Shown here one piece after another: positions 50,521-61,488 of a stretch of DNA of 64,000 nt. Below the pieces are notes generated by a model, which saw only the letters and a list, made by a program, of their open reading frames with translations, searched no databases and was not told the DNA's origin. A program made the position numbers and the translations under genes. The stretch covers positions 2,418,001 through 2,482,000 of the forward strand of contig NZ_BMJB01000001.1 in assembly GCF_014642855.1 (NCBI RefSeq), written 5' to 3'. Within the stretch, counting starts at the first letter, position 1. The number at the start of each line of letters is the position of its first letter. Source of the stretch: Edaphobacter acidisoli. Its GTDB lineage: Bacteria; Acidobacteriota; Terriglobia; Terriglobales; Acidobacteriaceae.

Positions 50521-50831
50521 ACTACGAACCTTCCAGCTTCGTGCAGAACGTAGAAGATGGATGCACGCTTGCTGTTCGTGTGCATCCTGGCGCGCGCAAG
50601 AATGATGTCGCTGGTCTTCATGCTGGAGCGGTGAAGATTTCGATTGCAGCTCCGCCTACCGATGGTCGCGCGAACGAAGCGCTGATTGCTTATCTCGCCG
50701 CGTTGCTCAAGGTGCCGCGTACGCGCATCTCGCTGGTGAGCGGCGCTTCCGGACGCAGCAAGGTGCTTCGTATTACAGGCAAGAGCGCGGCTGAGGTTCA
50801 GGCCGCGCTCTTGCCTATCGAATCGTGCTGA
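50517..50831 (+). CDS. DUF167 family protein (YggU-like)
   Basis: A 104-residue member of the DUF167/YggU family. It starts inside the yggS stop codon (ATGA overlap). Family blocks are VRVHPGARKNDVAGLHAGAVKISIAAPPTDGRANEALIAYLAALLKVP and then VSGASGRSKVLRITG. The family lies next to yggS in many bacteria; its biochemical role is unknown. It converges with the GH28 gene, with 9 bases between the stops. Confidence 0.93.
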   Translation: MNYEPSSFVQNVEDGCTLAVRVHPGARKNDVAGLHAGAVKISIAAPPTDGRANEALIAYLAALLKVPRTRISLVSGASGRSKVLRITGKSAAEVQAALLPIESC

Positions 50832-50840
50832 AGCTATCGG

Positions 50841-52112
50841 TTATTTGAACGTCGCTGTACCCTCCGGTCCCAGCGTGATTCCCTTCCCATCTTCCGCTGT
50901 GATCTTTACGTTCGTACCAGTCACGGTCGCATACGCAATCGTCATGCCCCGTTTTGCCTGAATATCGACGTTCTTGAGGACAATGTCTTTGACCGGCGAT
51001 TCGGGCAGGCCAACGATCACACCGGCCCATGGGCTATTGATCGACTTCACGTTTTCGATGGTGATGTTGTGAAAGTGTGGCGTGAGCCTGCCGACGGGCG
51101 CGGGCGCAACATCACCCTGAGGCAGCACCTTCGGGTAGTACTCGCTGATAAGGATCGACGTGCGGACATTGTCCATCGTGATGTCCTTGAACGAGATGTT
51201 GCTGACATCGTTGCCGCGGTCGCGATTGGCCTTGATGCGGATGCCCTGGTCGGTGTCCTTAAAGTGGATGCGCTCGGCATGGATGTTCTGTGCTCCGCCT
51301 GCGATTTCGGAGCCAATGGAGAGGCCATGACCGTGCATGAAGTCGCAATCGGTGATGGTGATGTTTTTACTCGGTGCGTCCGGACCTGGCGAGTTGATGA
51401 GGCCACTCTTGATGGCGATGTTGTCGTCACCTACATCGGCGTAGACGTGGTCGATGACGATGTTCGAGGAGCTGAACGGGTCGATGGCGTCAGTGTTCGG
51501 CGAGTGCTGCGGCGCGAGCACGCGCACGTTGCGGATCACGACGTCGTCGGTGTAATAGGGAACAATCTGCCAGCTTGGTGAGTTCTGGACGGTGATGTTC
51601 TCCAGCCGGATGTGCTTGCAGTGGTCGAAGACGACCAGGCGGGGACGGAAGACGACCTTGCCTACGATGCCTGCTCCGCGCTCGGAGCGCGCCATCTCCC
51701 ACCAGCTTGCACCGTTGCCGTCGATGGTGCCGCCGCCGGTGATTGTGATGTTCTCGGCATCGGTGGCGCTGACCAGCGATTGCGTACCCGGTGCCCGGAA
51801 CTCTGTCTTCGCGGGATAGTCGGCATGATCTGACGAGCCGAAGAGCGTCGCGCCCTTGTCGATGTCGAGTGTGATGTTGCTCTTGAGAACAATGGGCGCG
51901 GAGACAAATGTTCCACCCGAGAGTTCCACCGTACCGCCGCCTGCTTTGGCGCAGTCGTCGATAGCTGCCTGAATAGCGTGCGTGTCTTTGGTTGTACCGT
52001 CAGCCTTTGCCCCATAGGTCTGCACGTTGCAGACCTTGCCCGCCGCCAACGCCGGCAGCGACATTGCCGCAACGGCTGCCGCCGCGACTAACCGGATAGA
52101 AAATCTGCCCAT
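50841..52112 (-). CDS. GH28 polygalacturonase-family enzyme, secreted
   Basis: A 423-residue right-handed beta-helix glycosidase acting on pectic galacturonan. Signal peptide about 1-23 (LPALAAGK). The GH28 active-site blocks are clear: NTDAIDPFSSS (about 200), GDDNIAIKSG with the two catalytic aspartates, GHGLSIGSE, and RIKANRDRG; earlier QAAIDDCAKAGGGTVELSGG is the usual N-terminal turn. The match suggests exo- or endo-polygalacturonase; the mode cannot be told. It is 66 bases downstream of the SIS-isomerase gene on the same strand and may be cotranscribed. Confidence 0.92.
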   Translation of the reverse strand: MGRFSIRLVAAAAVAAMSLPALAAGKVCNVQTYGAKADGTTKDTHAIQAAIDDCAKAGGGTVELSGGTFVSAPIVLKSNITLDIDKGATLFGSSDHADYPAKTEFRAPGTQSLVSATDAENITITGGGTIDGNGASWWEMARSERGAGIVGKVVFRPRLVVFDHCKHIRLENITVQNSPSWQIVPYYTDDVVIRNVRVLAPQHSPNTDAIDPFSSSNIVIDHVYADVGDDNIAIKSGLINSPGPDAPSKNITITDCDFMHGHGLSIGSEIAGGAQNIHAERIHFKDTDQGIRIKANRDRGNDVSNISFKDITMDNVRTSILISEYYPKVLPQGDVAPAPVGRLTPHFHNITIENVKSINSPWAGVIVGLPESPVKDIVLKNVDIQAKRGMTIAYATVTGTNVKITAEDGKGITLGPEGTATFK

Positions 52113-52178
52113 ACTGTCTCCCTGTGGCGCGAAATGCGCTCAAGGAGCATCATACCCGGAATTGGTCATACCACATAG

Positions 52179-53306
52179 CTATTCGCGGACGACTGCCTTG
52201 ACCAGATTACGGGGGCTGTCCACGTCGACGCCGCGGCCGATAGCCATGAAATAAGCCAAAAGCTGCAAGGGCACAACTTCGTAGAGTGGTGAGATGTATT
52301 CGACTGCCTGAGGTACATGGATGGTGTGCTGAACCAGCTGCGCGATACGGTTGTCGCCTTCACTGACAATCGCGACGACCTCTGCGCCTTGCTGCTTCAT
52401 ATCGCTCAACAGGTTTGCCGTCTTCTCATAGCGAAGCAGCGAATCGGGAGCGTGTGGGTCGCGCGTCGCCAAGGCGATCAGCGGGGTCTGAGGATTAACC
52501 AGTGCGTTGGGGCCGTGCTTCAACTCACCCGTCGGATAGCCTTCGGCCTGGATGTAGGCCGACTCTTTCAGCTTGAGAGCGCCTTCGCGGGCGATGGCGT
52601 AGTGGACGCCACGTCCGAGGAAGAGGAATGACTCGGCGTTGTGAAGATGCGGCGCGAGAGCGGCGATTTGCGACTCCCACTCGGGCAGCATCCGAGCCAT
52701 CTCGGCGGGTACTTCAAGCAGGTTGTGGAGATGCGATTCAACCACAGCGCGGGTCATGCGGCCGCGAATCCGAGCTGCGTAAAGCGACAGCAGCGAGAGC
52801 ACGACAAGCTGGGTGGTAAAGCTCTTCGTGGCTGGAATGGCGCGCTCGATGCCAGCCATGGTAGGCAGCGAGCAGGTTGCTAGCTTTGCCATCGTGGAAT
52901 CGCGCTTGTTGGTGATGGCAATGGTGGAGGTGCCTCGCGCGGTCGCTTCACGCAAAGCCTCGGAGGTGTCCGCCGTCTCGCCGGACTGCGAGATCACCAT
53001 GAAGCATGGGTTCTTGAGCGTCTGGGTGGAGCGGTAGATGTACTCACTGGCGTATTCGACGTCGACGGGGATTCCGGCCAGGTCTTCGAAGAGGATCTCG
53101 GCCATCAGGCCGGCGTGGCGGCTGGAGCCGCTGGCGGAGATGAGCAGGCTTTCTCGGCCAGCCAGCGCCTGGCGAGCATCGAGGAAGGTATCCTCACGGA
53201 GGCTCGAGCCTTCGGTGTATGCGGCAAGGGTGTCGGCGATGGCGGTGGGCTGCTCGAATATCTCACGCAGCATGGCGTGAGGAAAGGTTCTGCTGGCAGG
53301 AATCAT
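52179..53306 (-). CDS. SIS-domain isomerase, GlmS-like without glutaminase
   Basis: A 375-residue protein with two SIS sugar-isomerase domains. The N-terminus (MLREIFEQPTAIADT) and the final block SPRNLVKAVVRE are those of the GlmS isomerase half, and GELKHGPNALV resembles its active-site loop; first-domain motif ISASGSSRHAGL and ISQSGETADT bind sugar phosphate. The N-terminal glutamine amidotransferase domain (Cys1) is missing. It may deaminate glucosamine-6-phosphate (like AgaS/NagB-type proteins) or use ammonia, rather than act as full GlmS. It is divergent from the permease gene, 91 bases apart. Confidence 0.87.
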   Translation of the reverse strand: MIPASRTFPHAMLREIFEQPTAIADTLAAYTEGSSLREDTFLDARQALAGRESLLISASGSSRHAGLMAEILFEDLAGIPVDVEYASEYIYRSTQTLKNPCFMVISQSGETADTSEALREATARGTSTIAITNKRDSTMAKLATCSLPTMAGIERAIPATKSFTTQLVVLSLLSLYAARIRGRMTRAVVESHLHNLLEVPAEMARMLPEWESQIAALAPHLHNAESFLFLGRGVHYAIAREGALKLKESAYIQAEGYPTGELKHGPNALVNPQTPLIALATRDPHAPDSLLRYEKTANLLSDMKQQGAEVVAIVSEGDNRIAQLVQHTIHVPQAVEYISPLYEVVPLQLLAYFMAIGRGVDVDSPRNLVKAVVRE

Positions 53307-53396
53307 TACCTGTGTATACCTCGGGGGATATGTCTAGTTATAAATGAGAATCGCCCGCAGGTGCGGGCACATCAGCAGTGGAACGGCTCGCAAACG

Positions 53397-54827
53397 ATGG
53401 CGCTTTCTTCCGACAACCCGAAAGAGTTGCAACGTGGTCTTTCCACTGGCTCGGCGCTGGGGTTGAACGTCATCGACATGGTAGGCGTGGGCCCGTTCGT
53501 GACGCTACCGCTGATCGTCGGAGTGATGGGCGGGCCACAGGCAATGCTTGGATGGCTGATGGGTGCGGCGCTGTCGCTTTGTGACGGGCTTGTGTGGAGT
53601 GAGTTGGGCACCGCGTATCCTGAGGCCGGCGGCTCTTACGCTTACCTGAAGCACTTATATGGCGAGCGCGGACTGGGGCGCGTCTTCGCGTTTCTGTATG
53701 CGTGGCAGGTGCTGTTCAGTGCGCCGCTGTCGATTGCTTCGGGCTGCATTGGTTTCTCGCAGTACCTTTCGTTCTTTGTGCCGAAGGCGGTCCAACCATT
53801 TGCATCCGCAAAAATCCTGGGCGTGCCCGTCGTTCTGAGCGGGCAGACGCTGATGGCAATGGGTGTCTGCGTGATCGCACTGCTGCTTCTGAATCGGAGC
53901 ATCGGATTTATTGGGCGCGTAGCGAGGTGGTTGGGGCTCGCAGTTGGGCTGACACTCATTTTTCTCATTTTTGCTGGCTTTACTCACTTCAATCCGCACA
54001 TGGCCTTCGACTTCCCTGCCGGCGCGTTCCACCTGGGCGGTGCGTTCTTTGCCGGGCTGGGCGCGGGAATGCTGATTTCGGCTTACGACTACTGGGGTTA
54101 CTACAACGTGTGCTTTCTGGGCGCAGAGGTGCGCGATCCCGGGCGGACGATTCCGCGTGCGGTACTGGGCGCAATCGCCATCGTCGGCACGCTGTATCTG
54201 CTGATGAACATCAGCGTGCTGGGTGTCTTGCCATGGCAAGAGATGGCTGGTGAGTCGAGCGGAGCGCGGATGTTCACCATGGCTGTCTTCATGGAGCGCA
54301 TCTATGGACACCGGGCCGCTGGCGTTGTGGTCGTGTTGATTGCGCTGGCAGCGATGGCGTCGGTCTTTGCGCTCCTGATGGGATACTCGCGTATTCCGTT
54401 TGCTGCAGCGCGGGACGGCAACTTCCCTGCATGGTTTGGTGTGCTGCATCCGAAACACCGCATTCCGCAACGCGCTTTGCTGACGTTGGGTGCGGTCACG
54501 CTCGTGTGCTGCGTCTTCCGGTTGCAGGAGGTGATTACGACGCTGGTCGTCGTCCGCATTCTGTTTCAGTTTCTGTTGCAGGGCATTGCAGTGCTTCTGC
54601 CGAAACACCGGCGGGAACGCAGGATGCGCGGCTTTCGGATGCCTCTCTACCCGTTGCCAGTTCTGCTTGCACTGAGCGGATTCAGCTTCATTTTGTTCTC
54701 ACGTCCGGACTTTCTGAAGCAGATGCGGATTGTGGCGGTGATTCTGGTTGCGGGCGCGGCCGTGTATATGGTGCGAGGGCGGCGTCTGCGCGCAGGCGAG
54801 GACGAAACCGCGCCTCCCCATGTATAA
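53397..54827 (+). CDS. APC-superfamily permease
   Basis: A 476-residue inner-membrane transporter with about 12 hydrophobic helices. The APC signature is GLSTGSALGLNVIDMVGVGPFVTLPLIVG near the N-terminus and WSELGTAYPEAGGSYAYLKHLYG after it, as in amino-acid/polyamine/organocation carriers. The substrate is unknown; the flanking pectin/xylan genes suggest a sugar-acid, amino sugar or amino acid. ATG 53397 is used; a hairpin (GCCCGCA/TGCGGGC, 53353-53368) lies in its leader. GH3 follows after 96 bases on the same strand. Confidence 0.88.
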   Translation: MALSSDNPKELQRGLSTGSALGLNVIDMVGVGPFVTLPLIVGVMGGPQAMLGWLMGAALSLCDGLVWSELGTAYPEAGGSYAYLKHLYGERGLGRVFAFLYAWQVLFSAPLSIASGCIGFSQYLSFFVPKAVQPFASAKILGVPVVLSGQTLMAMGVCVIALLLLNRSIGFIGRVARWLGLAVGLTLIFLIFAGFTHFNPHMAFDFPAGAFHLGGAFFAGLGAGMLISAYDYWGYYNVCFLGAEVRDPGRTIPRAVLGAIAIVGTLYLLMNISVLGVLPWQEMAGESSGARMFTMAVFMERIYGHRAAGVVVVLIALAAMASVFALLMGYSRIPFAAARDGNFPAWFGVLHPKHRIPQRALLTLGAVTLVCCVFRLQEVITTLVVVRILFQFLLQGIAVLLPKHRRERRMRGFRMPLYPLPVLLALSGFSFILFSRPDFLKQMRIVAVILVAGAAVYMVRGRRLRAGEDETAPPHV

Positions 54828-54923
54828 GCGAAAATCTCTACTAATTCGATTTACTATTGCCTATTCTTGTTCCGACGGGATACAGTGGCAGGGCAGAAAT
54901 CCTTTTAGCTGAAAGCAGGTCCC

Positions 54924-57614
54924 ATGCCTCGGAAGACCAGGACTGTCCCGTCTTTGTATTTGCGTTATGCGCGACTCGCCGCACTTGCCTCGGTCACGCT
55001 ATCCTCTGCCGCTGCCATGGCACAGAAGGCGCCGCTCTATCTCGATCCTTCACAGCCTGTTCAGGCGCGCGTGGATGACCTTGTGGGAAGAATGACGCTC
55101 GAAGAGAAGGTGTCGCAGATGCAGAACCATGCAGCGGCCATTCCACGTCTGGATGTTCCGGAGTACGACTGGTGGAGTGAAGGGTTGCATGGAATCGCTC
55201 GGTCGGGCTACGCGACGGTGTTTCCGCAGGCGATTGGGCTGGCCGCAACATGGGACGTTCCGTTGATGCACGAGGTTGCAACGACGATTTCAACTGAAGC
55301 ACGGGCAAAGCATTCCGAGGCAGTGCGGCACAACATTCATAGCATCTTTTATGGACTCGATATCTGGTCGCCGAACATTAACATCTTTCGCGATCCGAGA
55401 TGGGGACGCGGACAGGAGACGTACGGGGAAGACCCGTTCCTGACATCTCGAATGGGCGTCACGTTTGTCGAGGGCCTGCAAGGAGACAACCCGAAGTACT
55501 ACAAAACGATCGCCACGCCGAAGCACTATGTGGTGCATTCGGGACCGGAGAGCACGCGGCACGTTGCCAACGTGGACGTCTCGCCACACGATCTGGAGGA
55601 CACGTATCTGCCCGCGTTTCGCGCGACGATAACAGAGGCCAAGGCTGACAGCATCATGTGCGCATACAACGCGATTGACGGTGAGCCCGCGTGCGCAAAC
55701 ACGTTTTTGCTCAAGGATGTTCTACGCAAGGACTGGGGCTTCAAAGGTTATGTCACTTCCGATTGCGCAGCGATTACGGACGTTGCCGAAGGCCACAAGT
55801 TCGCTCCAGACCTCGAGCACGCCTCGGTTGTTTCAGTGCGCGCGGGTACGGATACGAGTTGCGGTAAGGAGTATTCCACGCTGGTAAAAGCCGTGCACGA
55901 TGGGTTGATCTCGGAGAGCGAGATTGATATCTCGGTGAAGCGTTTGTTTACGGCACGGTTTGAGCTGGGGATGTTCGATCCGCCGGCAGACGTGGCCTAT
56001 GCGCGGATTCCGTTTTCGGAAGTGGACTCTCCGGCCCACCGTGAGTTGGCGCTTAAGGTTTCGGAGAAGTCGATGGTTCTGCTCAAGAATGACGGGATTC
56101 TTCCGCTCAAGAAGAGCGTGAAGACGATTGCTGTGATTGGGCCGAATGCAGCTTCGCTGGCAGCGATTGAAGGCAACTACAACGCGATTCCCTCGCATCC
56201 GGTGCTGCCGCTGGGAGGTATGGGAGCTAAGTTTGGCGCGACAAACATTCTGTATGCGCAGGGTTCGCCGTATGTCTCGGAATTGCCAGTGGTGGTGCCA
56301 CGCGCTCTGCTGCATCCGGCGAAGGGCGACAAACGATTTGGCCTGAAGGGCGAGTACTTCAACAACATCGATTTCACAGGCTCGCCCGTATTCACCCGAG
56401 TGGACCAGTTCATCGACTTCGACTGGGACGCTGCGTCGCCAGGCCCCGGCACAGATATGTCGGCGTTTGGTGTGCGCTGGACTGGCACAATTACAGCGCC
56501 GAAGCCGGGCAGCTATCCGTTCATGTTCAAGCTGGCGCATTGCTATCCGTGCGGGGACGCGGAGAATGTTCGCGTGTTTGTGGATGGCAAACAGGTCTCG
56601 TACACACAGACGCCAGCCAAAGAGTTTCGCTCGAATGGTCTTGAGCCGTTCACTCTGAATCTCACAGATACAAAACCGCATGAGCTGCGCATTGAGTATT
56701 CACACCATGCGCGGCTGTTTGGCGCTGGGTTGACATTTGAGTGGATGCCCCCAATCGATACAGAGCGAGAGAATGCCGTCGAAGCAGCAAAGAAGGCCGA
56801 TGTCGCTGTGGTGTTCGTGGGGCTTTCTCCGAATCTGGAGGGCGAGGAGATGAACATCCATGTCGAGGGATTCAACGGTGGCGACCGTACTGAGATCGAA
56901 TTACCAGATGCTCAGAAGCACCTGCTGGAGGCAGTAGCTGCTACGGGCAAGCCAGTGATCGTGGTGATGCTGAACGGCAGTGCGCTGGCAATGCAGTGGG
57001 CCAAAGAGCATGCAGCGGCGGTGTTGGAGGCGTGGTATCCCGGCGAAGAGGGCGGAACGGCGATCGCGGAAACGCTGGCTGGAGACACGGATCCAGCAGG
57101 CAGGCTACCGGTGACCTTCTATGAAGGCACGAAACAATTGCCGGCATTTGATGATTATTCGATGGCTGACCGAACTTACCGGTACTTCAAGGGGACTCCG
57201 CTCTGGGGCTTTGGCTATGGTCTGAGCTATACGAGCTTCAAGTGGAGCAACGTGAAGCTTTCGACCAACAAGCTGACGGCGGGAGAGCCGTTGACTGTGG
57301 ATGCAGACGTGAAGAACATTGGCAAAAGGAAAGGCGATGCGGTATCGGAGATTTACCTGAAAGCTCCGGCTTCGCCGACAACGCCAATTCATGCGCTGGT
57401 TGGATTTGCCCGCACACCGCTTGAGGCTGGACAGATGCAGCATATCCACATCGTGATCCGACCGCGCAGCCTTAGCACCGTTGCAGCTGACGGTAAGCGC
57501 AGCATTCAAGCTGGCGAGTACTCGATCTTCGTGGGAGGAGCACAGCCAGGCGAGACCAATGAGGGCGAGACGAAGAGCTTCAGCATTGTGGGAGACAAGG
57601 ACCTGCCACGATAA
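54924..57614 (+). CDS. GH3 glycosidase with PA14 domain (beta-xylosidase/glucosidase type)
   Basis: An 896-residue exported enzyme with a signal peptide (about 1-33, ending AAMAQ). Order: GH3 N-terminal (alpha/beta)8 domain (about 40-330) with the nucleophile aspartate in GYVTSDCAAITD and KHYVVHSGPE; GH3 C-domain (about 365-450 and 620-740); a PA14 insertion (about 465-610, GLKGEYFNNIDFTGSPVF); fibronectin-III-like tail (about 790-885). The domain order and GH67 neighbour favour xylo-oligosaccharide cleavage; beta-glucosidase activity is possible. Its TAA overlaps the ATG of the GH67 gene (TAATG). Confidence 0.9.
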   Translation: MPRKTRTVPSLYLRYARLAALASVTLSSAAAMAQKAPLYLDPSQPVQARVDDLVGRMTLEEKVSQMQNHAAAIPRLDVPEYDWWSEGLHGIARSGYATVFPQAIGLAATWDVPLMHEVATTISTEARAKHSEAVRHNIHSIFYGLDIWSPNINIFRDPRWGRGQETYGEDPFLTSRMGVTFVEGLQGDNPKYYKTIATPKHYVVHSGPESTRHVANVDVSPHDLEDTYLPAFRATITEAKADSIMCAYNAIDGEPACANTFLLKDVLRKDWGFKGYVTSDCAAITDVAEGHKFAPDLEHASVVSVRAGTDTSCGKEYSTLVKAVHDGLISESEIDISVKRLFTARFELGMFDPPADVAYARIPFSEVDSPAHRELALKVSEKSMVLLKNDGILPLKKSVKTIAVIGPNAASLAAIEGNYNAIPSHPVLPLGGMGAKFGATNILYAQGSPYVSELPVVVPRALLHPAKGDKRFGLKGEYFNNIDFTGSPVFTRVDQFIDFDWDAASPGPGTDMSAFGVRWTGTITAPKPGSYPFMFKLAHCYPCGDAENVRVFVDGKQVSYTQTPAKEFRSNGLEPFTLNLTDTKPHELRIEYSHHARLFGAGLTFEWMPPIDTERENAVEAAKKADVAVVFVGLSPNLEGEEMNIHVEGFNGGDRTEIELPDAQKHLLEAVAATGKPVIVVMLNGSALAMQWAKEHAAAVLEAWYPGEEGGTAIAETLAGDTDPAGRLPVTFYEGTKQLPAFDDYSMADRTYRYFKGTPLWGFGYGLSYTSFKWSNVKLSTNKLTAGEPLTVDADVKNIGKRKGDAVSEIYLKAPASPTTPIHALVGFARTPLEAGQMQHIHIVIRPRSLSTVAADGKRSIQAGEYSIFVGGAQPGETNEGETKSFSIVGDKDLPR

Positions 57615-60277
57615 TGGACGCGTTTCAACACAAAAGCAGATGGCCTGTCGCATGGTTGAATGTGCGACGGGCCGTTTTCTTGCTCGGGTCGTGCGTGCTT
57701 GTTTCGGCAAGCGTGCTGTTCGCTTCGCCTGTACCGGGAGCGCGACAGCCGGTCGATCCCCAAGCAGCCTGGCTTGCCTACAACGCCGTGGACGCACAGC
57801 GTGTCTTCCCTGCCGGGACTGCGATGCCCAATACGGTGCTGAGGTTGGGGGACTCGGCGGTGGAGATTTCGGCTGCGGACGAACTGCATCGTGGATTCGA
57901 GGGGATGTTGCATCGGATTCTGCGGCTTGATACCGATGCCGTACAAGCTAGCAAAGATCATGACCTGATCGTTATAGGCACAGCGAAGGAGATTGCTGCA
58001 TGGCGGCCGTCACTGCGCGAAAAGAAACCTCTTCAGCCTGAGGGGTTTCGTCTACGAAGTGTTGTTGCGGGCAAGGATTCGCTGCTGATTGTTGAGGGCG
58101 CGGATGAACGCGGGGCCTTGTACGGTGCGTTCACACTACTGCGCATGATTGCCGAGGAGCGACCTCTAACTCAGCTTGATGATGTCGAGGCCCCGTCTGC
58201 AGCGGTGCGTTGGACGAATGAGTGGGACAATCCCGACGGATCGATTGAGCGCGGTTATGCGGGGCGGTCGATCTTCTTCGACAAAGGCGATGTGCGCCAG
58301 GATATGTCTCGCGCCAGGGAGTACGCGCGGCTGCTGGCTTCCGTGGGAATCAATGGCTGCACGATCAATAACGTGAATGCAGATCCGAGCCTGTTGAGAC
58401 CGGAGAAGCTCGCTGAGATTGCGCGCATTGCGGCTGCATTTCGTCCGTATGGAGTGAAGCTGTCACTTTCAATTGCGATGAATAGTCCGCAGGCGATTGG
58501 GAGGCTTTCGACGTTTGATCCGCTTGCTCCGGAGGTCGCTGCCTGGTGGCGCGCAAAAGTGGATGAAATTTATAAAGCCATTCCGGACTTTGGCGGCGTC
58601 ATCATCAAAGCAGACTCAGAGGGTCAGCCCGGACCCTTGCAGTACGGGAGAACTCCAGCCGAAGCGGCCAATGTGTTGGCCCGGGCACTCAAGCCGCATG
58701 GCGGCGTGGTATTGTATCGGGGCTTTGTCTATAACCATCATCTGGATTGGCACGATCCGAAGGCCGATCGTGCGCGCGCGGGCTACGACAACTTCCATAC
58801 GCTCGACGGACAATTCGACGACAACGTGATTGTGCAAATCAAGAATGGGCCAATTGACTTCCAAGTGCGTGAGCCGGTATCACCGTTGTTTGCCGGATTG
58901 CATAAGACCAACGAAGCCATCGAACTTCAGATTACGCAGGAGTATACCGGGCAACAACGGCATCTGGTATTCCTCGTGCCGATGTGGAAGACAGCGCTCG
59001 ATACCGATATGCATGTATCGGGAATGCGCTACAGCATGGTGCGCGACATCGTGACCGGCAGAACGTTCAGGAGGCCGATGGGCGGATTTGTCGGCGTTGC
59101 CAATGTTGGGCTTGATGATTACTGGCTGGGGCATCCGCTGGCAATGGCTAATCTGTATGGGTTTGGCAGGTTGGCATGGGACCCCGTGCTCTCGTCGGCC
59201 ACGATCAGCGATGAATGGACACGGCTGACGTTCGGCAACGATGCAGATGTCCGGAGCGTTGTTGACACGTTGCTATTGAATTCATGGCACATTTATGAGG
59301 AGTACACCGGACCGCTCGGCGTGGGGACACTAACCGACATCATCGGCGTGCACTACGGGCCGGGAATTGAATCGGCTGAGCGGAACGGGTGGGGACAATG
59401 GATTCGCGCCGATCACAATGGCATCGGTATGGACCGCACGGTAGCAACGGGGACCGGGTACATCGGACAGTATCCTGCCGGCCTGGCAGCGGAATACGAA
59501 ACGCTGAAGGCGTGTCCCGATGAATTGCTGTTGTTCATGCACCACGTTCCGTACACCTACAGGCTTCATGACCACAAGACAGTGATTCAGTACATTTATG
59601 ACACGCACTATGCGGGAGCCACCGCGGCTGCGGTGCAGGTTCCGGCGTGGGAGACGCTGGAAGGCAAGGTTCCGGACAGAACATATTTTGAGGTCCTGCG
59701 GCGACTGAATTATCAGGCCGGTCACTCGCTGGTATGGCGCGATGCAGTAGTGAACTGGTTCCATCGCATGTCAGGCATTGCCGACGACAAGGGACGCGTG
59801 GGCAACTATCCTGACCGCACTGAAGCCGAAGCGATGCAGCTTGAGAGGTACGTTCCGGTTGCCGTGACACCCTGGGAGACAGCATCAGGCGGCAAAGCGG
59901 TGGTTTGTCACACAGCATCGTGTTCGGCCAGCATGGGGTTCACACGTGCAACTGGATGGTATGACATTGCGGTGCAATACTTTGATCTGCGCGAAGGCGC
60001 TTCAAGGTTCACGCTTGAGGTGAATGGCACGGCAATCGACACGTGGAAAGCGGATGACACGCTGCCTTCGCAGAAGCTGGATGGGCACACATCGACGCGA
60101 CATACCTCTCACGACGTCGCATTACACTCTGGTGATCGCATCAGCATCATTGGCGTGCCGGATGGTAAGGAGCCGGCGCCAATCGATTATCTTGAGATAA
60201 CCCCTGCCTCTGGTTCAGAGCGGTCAGTACGACGAAAGGGTCCGCAAGAGGAGATTCATGGAAACAAAGATCATTGA
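57614..60277 (+). CDS. GH67 alpha-glucuronidase
   Basis: An 887-residue enzyme that removes (4-O-methyl)-alpha-glucuronosyl groups from xylo-oligomers. The N-terminus carries a signal/anchor (about 20-40). GH67 catalytic features: general acid region [12 protein letters not shown], and the two base residues in [25 protein letters not shown]; also [12 protein letters not shown] and [25 protein letters not shown]. The length is greater than the 680-740 of typical members because of a C-terminal beta domain (about 760-870) that looks like a carbohydrate-binding jelly roll. Translationally coupled to GH3; the ManD gene starts 20 bases before its stop. Confidence 0.94.
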   Translation: MDAFQHKSRWPVAWLNVRRAVFLLGSCVLVSASVLFASPVPGARQPVDPQAAWLAYNAVDAQRVFPAGTAMPNTVLRLGDSAVEISAADELHRGFEGMLHRILRLDTDAVQASKDHDLIVIGTAKEIAAWRPSLREKKPLQPEGFRLRSVVAGKDSLLIVEGADERGALYGAFTLLRMIAEERPLTQLDDVEAPSAAVRWTNEWDNPDGSIERGYAGRSIFFDKGDVRQDMSRAREYARLLASVGINGCTINNVNADPSLLRPEKLAEIARIAAAFRPYGVKLSLSIAMNSPQAIGRLSTFDPLAPEVAAWWRAKVDEIYKAIPDFGGVIIKADSEGQPGPLQYGRTPAEAANVLARALKPHGGVVLYRGFVYNHHLDWHDPKADRARAGYDNFHTLDGQFDDNVIVQIKNGPIDFQVREPVSPLFAGLHKTNEAIELQITQEYTGQQRHLVFLVPMWKTALDTDMHVSGMRYSMVRDIVTGRTFRRPMGGFVGVANVGLDDYWLGHPLAMANLYGFGRLAWDPVLSSATISDEWTRLTFGNDADVRSVVDTLLLNSWHIYEEYTGPLGVGTLTDIIGVHYGPGIESAERNGWGQWIRADHNGIGMDRTVATGTGYIGQYPAGLAAEYETLKACPDELLLFMHHVPYTYRLHDHKTVIQYIYDTHYAGATAAAVQVPAWETLEGKVPDRTYFEVLRRLNYQAGHSLVWRDAVVNWFHRMSGIADDKGRVGNYPDRTEAEAMQLERYVPVAVTPWETASGGKAVVCHTASCSASMGFTRATGWYDIAVQYFDLREGASRFTLEVNGTAIDTWKADDTLPSQKLDGHTSTRHTSHDVALHSGDRISIIGVPDGKEPAPIDYLEITPASGSERSVRRKGPQEEIHGNKDH

Positions 60278-61472
60278 CGCGCGGGTCATTGTCACCTGCC
60301 CTGGACGCAACTTCGTCACGCTGAAGATTACGACTACAGACGGCGTCTACGGCGTGGGTGACGGCACGCTGAATGGGCGCGAGCTGGCAGTTGCAGCGTA
60401 TTTGCAGGAGCATGTGGTTCCCTGCCTTATTGGGCGGGACGCGGACCGCATCGAGGACACGTGGCAGTATCTCTATCGCGGAGCCTACTGGCGGCGTGGG
60501 CCTGTGACAATGGCGGCCATCGCCGCCGTGGACACGGCTCTGTGGGATATCAAGGCAAAGCGCGCGAATATGCCGCTCTATCAACTGCTCGGAGGCAAAT
60601 GCCGCGAGGGCGTGACTGTATACACGCACGCGAACGGTCACGATATTGCGCAACTGCTGGATTCGGTATCCCATCACATCGAGCTTGGCTATAAGGCCGT
60701 GCGTGTGCAGTGCGCAGTACCTGGTGTAGCTGACGCCTATGGAATTCCGCATGGCGACAAGCCCTATGAGCCGGCTGACGCGAGCATCCCGCGCGAGGAG
60801 GTCTGGTCCACACCGAAGTATCTGCGCTTTGCTCCGAAGATGATGGAAGCCGTGCGTGCGAAGGTCGGCTTCGATGTGGCGCTGCTGCACGACGCGCATC
60901 ATCGACTGACACCGATTGAGGCAGCTGCATTGGGCAAAAGCCTGGAGGAATTTCGCTTGTTCTGGCTTGAAGATGTGACTCCAGCAGAAAACCAGGAGGC
61001 GTTTCAGCTAGTGAGACAGCACACGACTACGCCGCTGGCTGTAGGCGAGGTATTCAACTCGATCTTTGACTGCCAACAGCTGATTTCGGAACGGTTGATC
61101 GACTACGTTCGCGCTTCAGTTGCGCACGCAGGAGGAATTACGCACATGCGCCGCATCGCCAGCTTCGCCGAGCTCTACGGAGTGAAGACGGGCTGCCATG
61201 GGCCGACGGACGTTTCTCCCATCTGCATGGGTGCCGCTCTGCATTTTGGACTGAGCGTTCCGAACTTCGGTATTCAGGAGCACATGCCACACTGCGCCGA
61301 GACCGATGAGGTCTTTCCCCATGCCTACACGTTCAATGATGGATACATGCAGCCGGGTGAGCAACCCGGACATGGCGTGGACATTGACGAAAAGCTGGCG
61401 GCGCGGTTTCCGTATAAACGGATGTACCTTCCTGTGGCACGGCTTGAGGATGGAACACTGTTCAATTGGTAA
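60258..61472 (+). CDS. manD: D-mannonate dehydratase (ManD, enolase superfamily)
   Basis: A 404-residue enolase-superfamily enzyme turning D-mannonate into 2-keto-3-deoxy-D-gluconate, a step of glucuronate catabolism. N-terminal capping domain [24 protein letters not shown]; the active-site arginine and tyrosine lie in [17 protein letters not shown]; metal ligands in [25 protein letters not shown] and [10 protein letters not shown]; later [18 protein letters not shown] and [19 protein letters not shown]. The length and motifs fit the ManD/RspA family, in which some members have other sugar-acid activities. It overlaps the end of the GH67 gene by 20 bases, so GH3-GH67-manD form one operon. Confidence 0.92.
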   Translation: METKIIDARVIVTCPGRNFVTLKITTTDGVYGVGDGTLNGRELAVAAYLQEHVVPCLIGRDADRIEDTWQYLYRGAYWRRGPVTMAAIAAVDTALWDIKAKRANMPLYQLLGGKCREGVTVYTHANGHDIAQLLDSVSHHIELGYKAVRVQCAVPGVADAYGIPHGDKPYEPADASIPREEVWSTPKYLRFAPKMMEAVRAKVGFDVALLHDAHHRLTPIEAAALGKSLEEFRLFWLEDVTPAENQEAFQLVRQHTTTPLAVGEVFNSIFDCQQLISERLIDYVRASVAHAGGITHMRRIASFAELYGVKTGCHGPTDVSPICMGAALHFGLSVPNFGIQEHMPHCAETDEVFPHAYTFNDGYMQPGEQPGHGVDIDEKLAARFPYKRMYLPVARLEDGTLFNW

Positions 61473-61488
61473 GCTGCTCTAATTTCGT

